A stretch of 58,217 nucleotides of DNA from Streptococcus mitis (lineage in GTDB: Bacteria > Bacillota > Bacilli > Lactobacillales > Streptococcaceae). The DNA lies in NCBI GenBank assembly GCA_001914195.1, contig MKYF01000040.1:1-58217 (forward strand), given 5' to 3'. Shown piece by piece: positions 31,629 through 40,648 of the stretch (the first letter of the stretch is position 1; the number at the start of each line of letters is the position of its first letter). The notes beneath the pieces were generated by a model. That model was not told the origin of the DNA. It made no database searches and was given only the letters and a program-made list of their open reading frames with translations. Position numbers and translations under genes: made by a program.

Positions 31629-32501
31629 ATGTTTTATTCTATCAAAGAATTGGTCGAGCAGGCAGAACTGGACTTTCAAGGAAATGTCGCAGAACTCATG
31701 ATTACAACAGAATTTGAATTGACCGGTCGCGAACGTGAAGAAGTCTTCCTTCTCATGGAACGCAATCTGGAAGTCATGAAAGCCTCTGTCCAACTTGGCC
31801 TCAATGAAAATAAATCTCGTAGTGGCCTGACAGGTGGAGATGCTGCCAAATTGGATCACTACATCAAAAACGGAAAAACTCTATCAGATTACACGATTCT
31901 CTCTGCTGCCCGAAATGCCATCGCAGTCAATGAACACAATGCCAAAATGGGCTTGGTCTGCGCTACTCCGACCGCAGGAAGTGCTGGCTGTCTGCCCTCA
32001 GTTCTAACAGCTGCTATTGAAAAATTAGACCTCAGCCACGAGCAACAATTGGATTTCCTCTTTGCTGCCGGCGCCTTTGGACTAGTCATCGCAAATAATG
32101 CCTCTATCTCAGGTGCTGAAGGTGGTTGTCAGGCCGAGGTTGGTTCGGCCTCTGCTATGAGTGCTGCAGCCTTGACTCTAGCTGCCGGTGGAACACCTTA
32201 TCAGGCCAGTCAGGCCATTGCCTTTGTCATTAAAAATATGCTGGGCCTCATCTGTGACCCTGTTGCCGGCTTGGTTGAAGTTCCCTGTGTCAAACGTAAT
32301 GCCATGGGAGCTAGTTTTGCTTTTATCGCAGCAGATATGGCCTTGGCAGGTATCGAATCTAAAATCCCTGTGGATGAAGTTATCGATGCCATGTACCAAG
32401 TAGGAGCAAGCATGCCAACTGCCTTTCGTGAAACAGCTGAAGGTGGACTCGCTGCCACCCCTACTGGTCGTCGCCTCCAAAAAGAAATTTTCGGAGAATA
32501 A
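31629..32501 (+). CDS. sdaAA: L-serine dehydratase, iron-sulfur-dependent, alpha subunit
   Basis: 290 residues with the SDH alpha domain: SRSGLTGGDAAKL, ATPTAGSAGCLPSVL, ISGAEGGCQAEVGSASAMSAAAL and GLICDPVAGLVEVPC. The conserved cysteines in these motifs ligate the 4Fe-4S cluster. It is the catalytic partner of sdaAB. AGGAGG lies 5 bases before ATG. Confidence 0.96.
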   Translation: MFYSIKELVEQAELDFQGNVAELMITTEFELTGREREEVFLLMERNLEVMKASVQLGLNENKSRSGLTGGDAAKLDHYIKNGKTLSDYTILSAARNAIAVNEHNAKMGLVCATPTAGSAGCLPSVLTAAIEKLDLSHEQQLDFLFAAGAFGLVIANNASISGAEGGCQAEVGSASAMSAAALTLAAGGTPYQASQAIAFVIKNMLGLICDPVAGLVEVPCVKRNAMGASFAFIAADMALAGIESKIPVDEVIDAMYQVGASMPTAFRETAEGGLAATPTGRRLQKEIFGE

Positions 32502-32522
32502 GTTTATCAAATAGGAGAAACC

Positions 32523-33155
32523 ATGACCTCTATCACAGCGATTTTTTTCGATCTGGATGGAACCCTCGTTGACAGTTCTATCGGGATTCACAATGCCTTT
32601 ACCCATACCTTTAAGGAGCTGGGAGTGCCTAGCCCTGATGCCAAAACGATTCGTGGTTTTATGGGACCACCTCTTGAAAGTAGTTTTGCGACCTGCCTGC
32701 CTAAAGAACAAATTTCTGAGGCTGTGCAGATATACCGATCTTACTACAAGGAAAAAGGCATCTATGAAGCTCAACTCTTTCCTCAGATTGTAGACTTGCT
32801 TAAGGAATTATCAAGCAATTATCCACTCTACATCACCACGACAAAGAATACACCTACTGCTCAAGATATGACTAAAAACTTGGGAATCCATCATTTCTTT
32901 GATGGCATTTATGGCTCCAGCCCTGAAGCACCCCATAAGGCAGATGTCATTCGCCAAGCCTTGCAGACACATCAACTAGCAGCAGAACAAGCCATCATCA
33001 TCGGAGATACCAAGTTTGATATGCTGGGAGCTCAAGAAACAGGCATTCAGAAATTGGCCGTCACTTGGGGATTTGGAGAGCAAGCAGATCTACTAGACTA
33101 TCAACCTAATTATATCGCCCATACCCCCTTAGAGGTTTTAGAGTATTTTCAATAA
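32523..33155 (+). CDS. HAD-superfamily phosphatase (phosphoglycolate phosphatase-like)
   Basis: 210 residues. HAD motif I FFDLDGTLVDS (nucleophile Asp at about 10), motif II in ITTTKNT, motif III Lys in KADVIRQAL, motif IV IIGDTKFDMLGA. The cap domain between I and II is of the helical (C1) type, like phosphoglycolate phosphatase or beta-phosphoglucomutase. It is third in the sda transcript, 21 bases after sdaAA. The substrate is not predictable. Confidence 0.88.
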   Translation: MTSITAIFFDLDGTLVDSSIGIHNAFTHTFKELGVPSPDAKTIRGFMGPPLESSFATCLPKEQISEAVQIYRSYYKEKGIYEAQLFPQIVDLLKELSSNYPLYITTTKNTPTAQDMTKNLGIHHFFDGIYGSSPEAPHKADVIRQALQTHQLAAEQAIIIGDTKFDMLGAQETGIQKLAVTWGFGEQADLLDYQPNYIAHTPLEVLEYFQ

Positions 33156-33211
33156 CATAGACTGGACAACAACTCTATTTCAGAAGAAAATGAAGTAAAT
33201 CTATACATAAC

Positions 33212-33265
33212 AAAACGCATATTACCAAGGTTCTTCTGTACTGACCTGATAATATGCGTTTTTCT
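33212..33265. terminator. Bidirectional terminator between the HAD gene and the converging dehydratase gene
   Basis: AAAACGCATATTA (33212-33224) and TAATATGCGTTTT (33250-33262) are exact reverse complements, with A and T tails, so they stop transcripts from both sides. Confidence 0.85.
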
Positions 33266-33268
33266 TTT

Positions 33269-35119
33269 TTATTCAACGTGGGTTGTTTGATTGGCAAAGG
33301 CGATAATGGCTTGCTTCAACTCATCTCCACTAAGAGTGCGGAACTCTTCAATCTTTTGATCGATGGCTTCTAGAGGCATGACATTGACTTTACCAACGAA
33401 AATCTTATCCATAACCTGATTATCAACCAATTCAGTTGACACCAAGAGTTCCTCATAGAGTTTTTCACCTGGACGGATTCCAACTTCAACGATTGGAATT
33501 TCGCTTTCGGTGTGTCCACTTAGAAGCACCATTTTCTTGGCTAAGTCATAAATCTTAACTGGTTTGCCCATATCAAGGATAAAGACTTCTCCATCTTTAG
33601 CATAAGCACCAGCATGGATAACCAGACGGCTAGCTTCTGGAATGGTCATAAAGTAACGGGTCATGCGGAAGTCTGTCACCGTTACAGGCCCACCTTCAGC
33701 AATCTGGCGTTCAAAGACTGGAATGACACTACCACGGCTACCAAGAACATTCCCAAAACGAACCGCACAGTAGGTTGATTGGCTACGTTGGTTAAAGCCA
33801 GTGACAATCAATTCCGCCACGCGCTTGGTTGCTCCCATAACATTTGGTGGATTAACCGCCTTATCTGTCGAAATCATAACCATCTTAGGTACTTTGGCTT
33901 CATCAACAGCCCTAGCAACATTGTAGGTTCCACGAATATTGTTTTTGAAGGCTTCTTTTGGATTGCGCTCCATCATAGGAACATGCTTGTGGGCAGCCGC
34001 ATGATAAACAATAGCAGGCTTGTACTGCTCAAAGACTTGCAAGAGACGGTCATAGTCTTGAATATCTGCAATCACTGGCACATAATCAATCCCTTGGAAC
34101 TTACGAATCAATTCATGATACACAAGGTAGATTGAATTTTCCCCATGACCGAGCAAGACAATGCGTTCAGGATTGAAGCGACTAACTTGGCGACAGATTT
34201 CAGAACCGATTGAACCTCCAGCACCTGTGACTAAAATTGTCTTACCTGTCAGTTCTGCCCCCAAACGCGATTCGTCAAGACGAATTTCCTGACGACCCAA
34301 AAGGTCTGTGATATCAATTTTTTGGAAGCCAGTAGCTGCTTGGTGAAGTCCCTGAACAACGGTTTCAACCTTAGGCATCTTGTAACACTTGACACCCAGC
34401 TTATTACACATCTGCAAGATACGCTCATATTCTGACGGGTCAAGCGACGGAATCGCAACGATAACACGCTCGATTTGATGGCGTTTGGCTAATTCAGGCA
34501 ATTCATCATATGAACCCAAAACAGGAATCCCACCAAGTTTTTGGCCCTTTTTCTTAGCGTCCTTATCCAAAATACCGACCAGTTCCAAATCACTGGTTGG
34601 ATGTTGGTAACTATCCATAAAGAGGGCTCCGCCATCACCAGCACCAATCAAGAAGGTTCGACGGTGTTCTCCATCACCACTGCCTTTTTTGCGTCTAGAG
34701 TAGATTAACTGCCAAGTAATCCGTGGCAATAAAATCAAGAAGGTACTCAACAAGATAAAGAGAATGATGAAACGGATTGAAAAAAGTGGCAAGAAGGCAT
34801 AGCAGATACTATATGACAAGACGCTGCTCGCGGTCACACCAAAAAAGATTTTCATAAAGTCCGTAATCTTGCTGTAACGACTAATACTAGCGTTCAACCC
34901 CCAAAATCCAATCATCAATTGATAGAACAGGAAGGCCAAACTCGTATAGATAATGTAGTCAACAGGTGCTGGATTAATCAGCCCATAAAATAAAATATAA
35001 GATACAATGATGGAAACCACCATACTGAAAATATCAAATATTCCCCAGAAAACCTGTTTTTGTTGTTTATTTAAAATTTCCACCAGATCAATCACATAAT
35101 CTGTGAGTTTTTTATTCAT
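33269..35119 (-). CDS. capD: Membrane-bound nucleotide-sugar 4,6-dehydratase (CapD/WbpM/PglF family)
   Basis: 616 residues. Four membrane helices (about 20-135), a first Rossmann domain (LIGAGDGGALF, about 165) and a catalytic SDR domain (VTGAGGSIGSEICRQ, about 305). YHAAAHKHVPMME and STDKAVNPPNVMGATKR show the Met-x-x-x-Lys version of the usual Tyr-x-x-x-Lys motif, typical of the large WbpM/PglF branch. It likely converts UDP-GlcNAc to the 4-keto-6-deoxy sugar for a surface glycan. A glycosyltransferase gene lies 67 bases upstream. Confidence 0.9.
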   Translation of the reverse strand: MNKKLTDYVIDLVEILNKQQKQVFWGIFDIFSMVVSIIVSYILFYGLINPAPVDYIIYTSLAFLFYQLMIGFWGLNASISRYSKITDFMKIFFGVTASSVLSYSICYAFLPLFSIRFIILFILLSTFLILLPRITWQLIYSRRKKGSGDGEHRRTFLIGAGDGGALFMDSYQHPTSDLELVGILDKDAKKKGQKLGGIPVLGSYDELPELAKRHQIERVIVAIPSLDPSEYERILQMCNKLGVKCYKMPKVETVVQGLHQAATGFQKIDITDLLGRQEIRLDESRLGAELTGKTILVTGAGGSIGSEICRQVSRFNPERIVLLGHGENSIYLVYHELIRKFQGIDYVPVIADIQDYDRLLQVFEQYKPAIVYHAAAHKHVPMMERNPKEAFKNNIRGTYNVARAVDEAKVPKMVMISTDKAVNPPNVMGATKRVAELIVTGFNQRSQSTYCAVRFGNVLGSRGSVIPVFERQIAEGGPVTVTDFRMTRYFMTIPEASRLVIHAGAYAKDGEVFILDMGKPVKIYDLAKKMVLLSGHTESEIPIVEVGIRPGEKLYEELLVSTELVDNQVMDKIFVGKVNVMPLEAIDQKIEEFRTLSGDELKQAIIAFANQTTHVE

Positions 35120-35174
35120 AGAAATTTACTCCTCCTTAAAAGAGTTTTACTATATTGTTATTGTAGCACATTTT

Positions 35175-35205
35175 AATTTATTTGGCTTATTTTTCCAAAT
35201 AAATT
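35175..35205. other. AT-rich hairpin at the GT2/capD junction
   Basis: AATTTATTTGG (35175-35185) and CCAAATAAATT (35195-35205) are exact reverse complements; the stem overlaps the GT2 stop codon. No T run follows, so it may slow rather than stop transcription. Confidence 0.5.
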
Positions 35206-36224
35206 ACTGTTCCCTTGTACTCTTTCTTCCATTTAAATCCTCTAATCAAACCTACAATCGTTCCAAGGCCATAAGCACAGTGAATGGAAAATAAAAGAAA
35301 GGGCATCACAATTAGAAATCCATTTTTATGTTTTAATAAAGTCAGCAAAGTGAGTAATGACAAAAGTAGAAAATAGGCACCTAATTGTAAAGTTATGAAT
35401 ACGAATGTGATCGGTAACAATGCTAGACTAAACACAAGACTCAAAACAAATAAACAAGGAACATAGTGAAATAATGATAAACACTTAGGCTGAACATGAC
35501 TTGTCAAGCCAATCCACAAACCATTTGAATACTTTTGATGCAGCATTTTCTTGAATGTTGGTCGAATATACTGATAAGATAGAATACTTGGGCTATAGCG
35601 GATTTTATAACCATGTTCTCGAATTCTATAATGAATATCATTATCTTCAGTTCGGCCAAGTTGCTCATTTACTAAACCAACCTTCTGGAAAACCTCTCGT
35701 TTATACATCCCATGAAAAATAGAAGAAACATATCTATCCTCGGAACTCTTTCGATAATTGGCAATGCTACTGCCAAACATATTTTCCTCAACAAGATGCA
35801 AGGTCTCTGCCCATTTTCCCTTTCCTTCAACAATCGTCGGTCTAGGTCCCCCACAGACTGATTCACCTTGTTGAATAACAGCCACATTATTCATTACAAA
35901 ACTCTCAGTAACTTTTGAATGAGCATCAATTTTTAAAATAAGGTCTCCTACAGAATGTTTAACGCCCAAGTTAAAACCACTAGCTTGATTTTTCTTAGGA
36001 TTGTTATACAATCTAATTGAGTTAAACTCTGTATCTTCTTTTATAAATTCCTGAATGATAGCTGTGGTCCCATCCGTGGACATAGCATTTATAAATAGAA
36101 TTTCAATATTTTCTTTAGGATAGCTTTGATTTTTTAAGTCTTCAATTAGACCAGGCAGATATTTTTCTTCATTGTATGCACTGATTACAATGGATACGAG
36201 AAGACTTTCAACATTTTGAGTCAC
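35187..36224 (-). CDS. Family 2 glycosyltransferase
   Basis: 345 residues. GT-A domain: VSIVISAYNEEKYLPGLIEDL, a DxD-like motif in LKIDAHSKV (about 104), and GRTEDNDIHYRIREHGYKIRYSP, where the acidic ED pair serves catalysis in GT2 enzymes. Three to four C-terminal hydrophobic helices (about 240-330) anchor it to the membrane. It resembles exopolysaccharide synthases of the SuccA/ExoA group. Co-directional with capD, so both may build a surface polysaccharide or glycolipid; donor and acceptor are unknown. Confidence 0.85.
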   Translation of the reverse strand: MTQNVESLLVSIVISAYNEEKYLPGLIEDLKNQSYPKENIEILFINAMSTDGTTAIIQEFIKEDTEFNSIRLYNNPKKNQASGFNLGVKHSVGDLILKIDAHSKVTESFVMNNVAVIQQGESVCGGPRPTIVEGKGKWAETLHLVEENMFGSSIANYRKSSEDRYVSSIFHGMYKREVFQKVGLVNEQLGRTEDNDIHYRIREHGYKIRYSPSILSYQYIRPTFKKMLHQKYSNGLWIGLTSHVQPKCLSLFHYVPCLFVLSLVFSLALLPITFVFITLQLGAYFLLLSLLTLLTLLKHKNGFLIVMPFLLFSIHCAYGLGTIVGLIRGFKWKKEYKGTVIYLEK

Positions 36225-36374
36225 TACTACTCTCCTGAATTTTTCCTTCCACTATTTTATCATAATTTTCAAGACTTTCCCATTTTTATCTTGAAAGCCC
36301 AAAACCTTACTTGACATTATAAGGAAAAAACCTTAAAATAAGCTGTTATTAAAATCAGCTAGAAGAGGTATTAT

Positions 36375-37541
36375 ATGAAAAAGCAATCACTCTTTTTTGT
36401 TCCAGGTATTATCCTGATTGGTGTTTCCTTGCGGACTCCTTTTACTGTTTTACCCATTATTTTAGGAGATATTTCGCAAGGACTGGGAGTAGAAGTTAGT
36501 TCGCTTGGTGTCTTGACCAGCCTTCCTCTCCTCATGTTTACCCTCTTCTCACTCTTCTCTACCCGACTGGCTCAAAAAATCGGCTTGGAGCATCTCTTCA
36601 CCTACAGCCTCTTCTTCTTGACCATCGGTTCTCTCATTCGACTAATCAATCTGCCCCTGCTCTATCTAGGAACCTTGATGGTTGGGGCAAGTATCGCAGT
36701 CATCAATGTGCTGCTTCCTAGTCTTATCCAAGCCAATCAACCAAAGAAGATTGGTTTTCTGACCACCTTATATGTAACCTCTATGGGGATTGCAACGGCT
36801 CTGGCCTCCTATCTGGCTGTGCCTATTACACAAGCCAGTTCTTGGAAAGGACTTATCATCCTCCTCACCCTGCTCTGTCTAGCAACTTTTTTAGTATGGC
36901 TCCCAAATCACCGCTATAATCACAAACTGGCTCCACAAACCAAACAAAAAAGCAAAGCAAAGGTCATGCGTAATAAACAGGTCTGGGCAGTTATTGTTTT
37001 TGCAGGTTTTCAATCCTTGCTCTTTTACACCGCTATGACCTGGCTACCTACCATGGCCATCCATGCAGGCCTATCCAGTCACGAAGCTGGCTTGCTCACT
37101 TCTATCTTCTCTCTGATTAGCATTCCTTTTTCAATGACCATCCCAAGCCTGACAACCAGCTTGTCAACTCGCAACCGTCAGCTCATGCTCACTCTGGTTT
37201 CACTAGCTGGTGTTGTCGGCATTTCCATGCTCTTTTTCCCGATCAGTAATTTCTTTTACTGGCTTACCAGCCATCTCCTCATCGGAACCGCGACTAGCGC
37301 CCTCTTCCCTTATCTCATGGTCAACTTTTCACTCAAGACAAGCGCCCCTGAAAAGACTGCCCAATTGTCCGGCCTATCTCAAACAGGAGGCTATATCCTA
37401 GCAGCCTTTGGGCCAACCCTCTTTGGTTACAGTTTTGACCTGTTCCACTCTTGGGTACCAGCTGTAGCTGCCCTCTTACTCGTCGATATCCTGATGACTG
37501 TTGCCCTCTTTACAGTGGACAGAGCTGATAAAATCCTCTAA
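36375..37541 (+). CDS. MFS transporter of the CynX/NimT type
   Basis: 388 residues with 12 predicted membrane helices. The start GVSLRTPFTVLPIILGDISQGLG and the loop LAQKIGLEHLF match the cyanate/nitroimidazole transporter family rather than sugar porters. AGAGG precedes ATG. It is followed by a terminator at 37541-37568 and is transcribed alone. Substrate unknown. Confidence 0.85.
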   Translation: MKKQSLFFVPGIILIGVSLRTPFTVLPIILGDISQGLGVEVSSLGVLTSLPLLMFTLFSLFSTRLAQKIGLEHLFTYSLFFLTIGSLIRLINLPLLYLGTLMVGASIAVINVLLPSLIQANQPKKIGFLTTLYVTSMGIATALASYLAVPITQASSWKGLIILLTLLCLATFLVWLPNHRYNHKLAPQTKQKSKAKVMRNKQVWAVIVFAGFQSLLFYTAMTWLPTMAIHAGLSSHEAGLLTSIFSLISIPFSMTIPSLTTSLSTRNRQLMLTLVSLAGVVGISMLFFPISNFFYWLTSHLLIGTATSALFPYLMVNFSLKTSAPEKTAQLSGLSQTGGYILAAFGPTLFGYSFDLFHSWVPAVAALLLVDILMTVALFTVDRADKIL

Positions 37542-37568
37542 ACTTCTAGTTTTGCCTAGAAGTTTTTT
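37541..37568 (+). terminator. Terminator after the CynX-like gene
   Basis: AACTTCTAG (37541-37549) and CTAGAAGTT (37556-37564) with a 6-nt loop and a T run. Confidence 0.85.
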
Positions 37569-37662
37569 ATATATAAAAATTTTACACATTTCTCTTGACA
37601 GGGCTTTCATTTAGATGTACAATGTATGTGTAGAAAAATTATATATAAAAATCTTACACATT
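37568..37662 (+). promoter_or_regulatory. padR operon promoter bracketed by long direct repeats
   Basis: -35 TTGACA (37595-37600) and -10 TACAAT (37618-37623) are 17 bases apart. A 23-base sequence beginning TATATATAAAAAT and ending TTACACATT occurs at 37568-37590 and again at 37640-37662, identical at 22 positions. One copy is 4 bases before the -35, the other directly before the ribosome site. They are probable PadR operators. Confidence 0.75.
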
Positions 37663-37679
37663 AGAAAAGGAGGTTTCCC

Positions 37680-38006
37680 ATGTACTTTCCAACATCCTCT
37701 GCCTTGATTGAATTTCTCATCTTGGCCGTACTGGAGCAGGATGATTCTTATGGTTATGAGATTAGCCAGACCATTAAGCTTATCGCTAATATCAAAGAAT
37801 CTACACTCTATCCTATCCTAAAAAAATTGGAAGGCAATAGCTTTCTGACAACCTATTCTAGAGAGTTCCAAGGTCGCATGCGCAAATACTACTCCTTGAC
37901 AAATGGTGGTATAGAACAGCTCGTGACCCTAAAAGATGAATGGGCACTCTATACAGACACCATTAATGGCATCATAGAAGGGAGTATCCGCCATGACAAG
38001 AACTGA
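37680..38006 (+). CDS. PadR-family transcriptional regulator
   Basis: 108 residues with the PadR winged helix (FLILAVLEQDDSYGYEISQTI, STLYPILKKLEGNSFLTTY) and a short C-terminal dimerisation helix, i.e. the small PadR-s2 class. AAAGGAGG precedes ATG. It overlaps the DUF1700 gene by 14 bases. PadR genes followed by DUF1700 and DUF4097-type genes are a common envelope-response arrangement; autorepression is suggested by the direct repeats. Confidence 0.92.
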   Translation: MYFPTSSALIEFLILAVLEQDDSYGYEISQTIKLIANIKESTLYPILKKLEGNSFLTTYSREFQGRMRKYYSLTNGGIEQLVTLKDEWALYTDTINGIIEGSIRHDKN

Positions 38007-38586
38007 ATACCTGACTCAGCTAGAACTCTATCTCAAAAAACTGCCTCAGGCTGACCAAATTGAAGCCATGGACTATTTCAGGGAACTCTTTGACGATGCT
38101 GGAGTCGAAGGAGAGGAAGAACTCATCGCTAGCTTAGGAACTCCTAAGGAAGCAGCTCATGAAGTCCTCTCCAATCTCCTCGATAAAAAAATCAATGAGG
38201 CACCCGCTCAAAAGAATAACCGACAAATTTTGCATATCGCCTTGTTAGCTCTCCTTGCGGCACCCATCGGTATTCCTCTGGGAATCGCCATCCTCGTGTC
38301 CCTGTTCGCAATCCTTGTGGCAGCCTTGACTGTCATCTTGGCTTTCTTTGCGGTTTCCATACTTGGTATCATCGGCGGATTCCTATTTTTAGTTGAAAGT
38401 TTTACCGTCCTAGCCCAAGCTAAATCAGCCTTTATCTTGATTTTCGGTTCTGGTTTACTAGCTATCGGTGCTTCTTCGCTGGTTTTATTAGGTATTTCCT
38501 ATGTAGCTCGCTTCTTCGGTCTACTCATTGTTCGCCTGGTGCAATTTGTTCTTAAAAAAGGAAAGAGAGGTGACCAGCATGCGTAA
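37993..38586 (+). CDS. DUF1700 membrane protein
   Basis: 197 residues. A cytoplasmic N-terminal HAAS-like helical domain (residues 1-70, TRTEYLTQLELYLKKLPQADQIEAMDYFRELFDDAG, SLGTPKEAAHEV) is followed by three to four hydrophobic helices (about 80-185). It overlaps padR by 14 bases and the next gene by 8, so all are coupled. In related systems the partner PadR controls it, and it may act as a membrane-bound sensor or partner of the downstream DUF4097 protein. Confidence 0.88.
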   Translation: MTRTEYLTQLELYLKKLPQADQIEAMDYFRELFDDAGVEGEEELIASLGTPKEAAHEVLSNLLDKKINEAPAQKNNRQILHIALLALLAAPIGIPLGIAILVSLFAILVAALTVILAFFAVSILGIIGGFLFLVESFTVLAQAKSAFILIFGSGLLAIGASSLVLLGISYVARFFGLLIVRLVQFVLKKGKRGDQHA

Positions 38587-39490
38587 ATGGACAAAAGGAT
38601 TTCTCATTTTTGGTGTAGTGACTACCGTTATCGGATTTATCCTGCTCTTTGTAGGCATCCAATCTGACGGAATCAAGAGCCTACTTGCCATGTCCAAGGA
38701 ACCTGTCTATGATAGTCGGATGGAAGAACTGACCTTTGGCAAGGAAGTCGAAAACCTAGAGATTACTCTCCACCAACACACGCTGACCATCACAGACTCT
38801 TTCGATGATCAAATCCACATTTCTTATCATCCATCTATTTCTGCTAACCATGATCTTGTTACGAATCAAAACGATAAAACACTGAGCCTAACGGATAAAA
38901 AACTGTCTGAAACTCCGTTTCTCTCTTCTGGAATTGGCGGGATTCTCCATATCGCAAGTAGCTACTCTCGTCGTTTTGAAGAAGTTATTCTCCAAGTTCC
39001 AAAAGGAAGAAGTCTAAAAGGGATCAACGTGTCAACCAATCGTGGACAAACTACCATCATAAATGCTAGCCTTGAAAATGCAACTCTCCATACAAATGGT
39101 TATCTCCTCCGAATTGAAGGAAGTCGTATCAAAAACAGCAAATTCAAAACACCAAATATCATCAATATCTTTGATACAGACCTTACAGATAGTCAGCTAG
39201 AGTCAACAAAAAATCACTTCTACGTTGACAATATTAAAGTATATGGTAAGGTAGAACTAACTTCTAAAAATGAACTCAGCATCACACTAACTCAAAAAGA
39301 AAGCCAAGAAATCAACTTAGACCTATCAAGTCACTATGGTCCTATTTATCAGTTATCAAGAGATGAGAGTCAACATCACCCAAACGAATTAAGCAACCCT
39401 TACAAAACTGAAAAAACCGATGTAAAAGGTCAACTCATAGCTAGGGCTGAAGATTATATTAGTCTTGAAACTACAGCTAACAGACCTTAA
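38579..39490 (+). CDS. DUF4097-type membrane-anchored beta-helix protein
   Basis: 303 residues from ATG at 38579 (GAGAGG upstream); a longer frame starts inside the previous gene without support. One N-terminal membrane helix (about 7-28) is followed by an extracytoplasmic region rich in repeating strands (VILQVPKGRSLKGINVSTNRGQ, TLHTNGYLLRIEGS), the adhesin-like beta-solenoid pattern of DUF4097. Function unknown; the operon context suggests envelope maintenance. Confidence 0.8.
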   Translation: MRKWTKGFLIFGVVTTVIGFILLFVGIQSDGIKSLLAMSKEPVYDSRMEELTFGKEVENLEITLHQHTLTITDSFDDQIHISYHPSISANHDLVTNQNDKTLSLTDKKLSETPFLSSGIGGILHIASSYSRRFEEVILQVPKGRSLKGINVSTNRGQTTIINASLENATLHTNGYLLRIEGSRIKNSKFKTPNIINIFDTDLTDSQLESTKNHFYVDNIKVYGKVELTSKNELSITLTQKESQEINLDLSSHYGPIYQLSRDESQHHPNELSNPYKTEKTDVKGQLIARAEDYISLETTANRP

Positions 39491-39547
39491 TAAACCTATT
39501 TATATCGACCACTATGACACATAACCCACTAAAAAGGAGGTTCTACC

Positions 39548-40579
39548 ATGAAACAAGAATGGTTTGAAAGTAATGATTTTGTAAAAACAACAAGCAAGAA
39601 CAAGGCTGAAGAAACGATAGCCGATCTCGATACACCGATTGAAAAAAATACTCAAATAGAGGAGGACGTCTCTCAAGCTGAAGTCGAACTTGAAAGCCAG
39701 CAAGAAGAGAAAATTGAAATGCCTGAAGACAGTGAAGCGAGAGCAGAAATAGAAGAAAAGAAGGCATTAGATTCTACTGAAGAAGAGCAAGACCTTTCTG
39801 GGGAAACGGAAAAAGTCACTATAGCTGAAGAGAGTCAAGAAGCACTTCCTCAGCAAAAACCAATCTTGAAAGAGACACTTCTTATCAGTCAATCCTTAGA
39901 AAGTCCCTATATCCCCGACCAAGCTCCAAAATCTACGGATAGATGGAAAGAGCAAGCGCTTGATTTTTGGTCTTGGCTAGTGGAGGCTCTCAAATCTCCT
40001 ACAAGCAAGCTTGAAACAAGTAGCACACACAGTTACACAGCCTTTCTCTTGCTCATTCTGTTTTCTGCATCTTCCTTTTTCTTTAGTATCTACCACATCA
40101 AACATGCTTACTATGGACATATAGCAACTATGCATAATCACTTCCCTGAACAATTTGCTTCATTAAATCTATTTTCGATTATCTCTATCCTAGTAGCAAC
40201 AACACTCTTCTTCTTTTCATTCCTCTTGGGTAGTTTCGTAGTGAGACGATTTATATACCAAGAAAAGGACTGGACGCTAGAAAAGGTTCTCCAACAATAT
40301 AGTCAACTCTTGGCAATTCCAATCTTCCTCACTGCCACTGCTAGTTTCTTTGCCTTCTTTGACAGCCTGCGATTTACAGCCCTCTTGTGTGTGATTAGCA
40401 TTGGAATCATTCTGCTTGCCAGTCTCCATATCATTACAAGACCAAGTCAAGCAAGTGAAACCGACTCCTTCTATCAATTATTCTTGTCTGTCCTTGTGAA
40501 CGGAGTCATTATCCTCCTCTTCTTTGTAGCTGAAGTCGCACTGATTGGGGATTACCTCCGTATCTTAGCCTTTCTTTAA
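39548..40579 (+). CDS. Acidic membrane protein with YIP1-like C-terminal domain
   Basis: 343 residues with AAAAAGGAGG before ATG. Residues 1-120 are highly acidic and probably disordered (Glu/Asp/Gln runs). Residues 160-343 contain five predicted membrane helices that resemble the Yip1/DUF6574 type. It is the last gene of the padR unit, 57 bases after the DUF4097 gene, and is followed by a terminator. The function is not known to me. Confidence 0.75.
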   Translation: MKQEWFESNDFVKTTSKNKAEETIADLDTPIEKNTQIEEDVSQAEVELESQQEEKIEMPEDSEARAEIEEKKALDSTEEEQDLSGETEKVTIAEESQEALPQQKPILKETLLISQSLESPYIPDQAPKSTDRWKEQALDFWSWLVEALKSPTSKLETSSTHSYTAFLLLILFSASSFFFSIYHIKHAYYGHIATMHNHFPEQFASLNLFSIISILVATTLFFFSFLLGSFVVRRFIYQEKDWTLEKVLQQYSQLLAIPIFLTATASFFAFFDSLRFTALLCVISIGIILLASLHIITRPSQASETDSFYQLFLSVLVNGVIILLFFVAEVALIGDYLRILAFL

Positions 40580-40584
40580 ACTTC

Positions 40585-40611
40585 AATCCTGTCATCCATG
40601 GCAGGATTTTT
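40585..40611 (+). terminator. Terminator of the padR operon
   Basis: AATCCTG (40585-40591) and CAGGATT (40602-40608) with a 10-nt loop and a T run on the plus strand. Confidence 0.85.
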
Positions 40612-40618
40612 CTATACC

Positions 40619-40643
40619 AAAAAGCAAGTCAATTGACCTGCTT
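40619..40643 (-). terminator. Terminator of the DUF4299 gene
   Basis: AAGCA-GTC / GAC-TGCTT hairpin (40622-40643, one mismatch) with a T run on the minus strand. Confidence 0.75.
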
Positions 40644-40648
40644 CTGCT

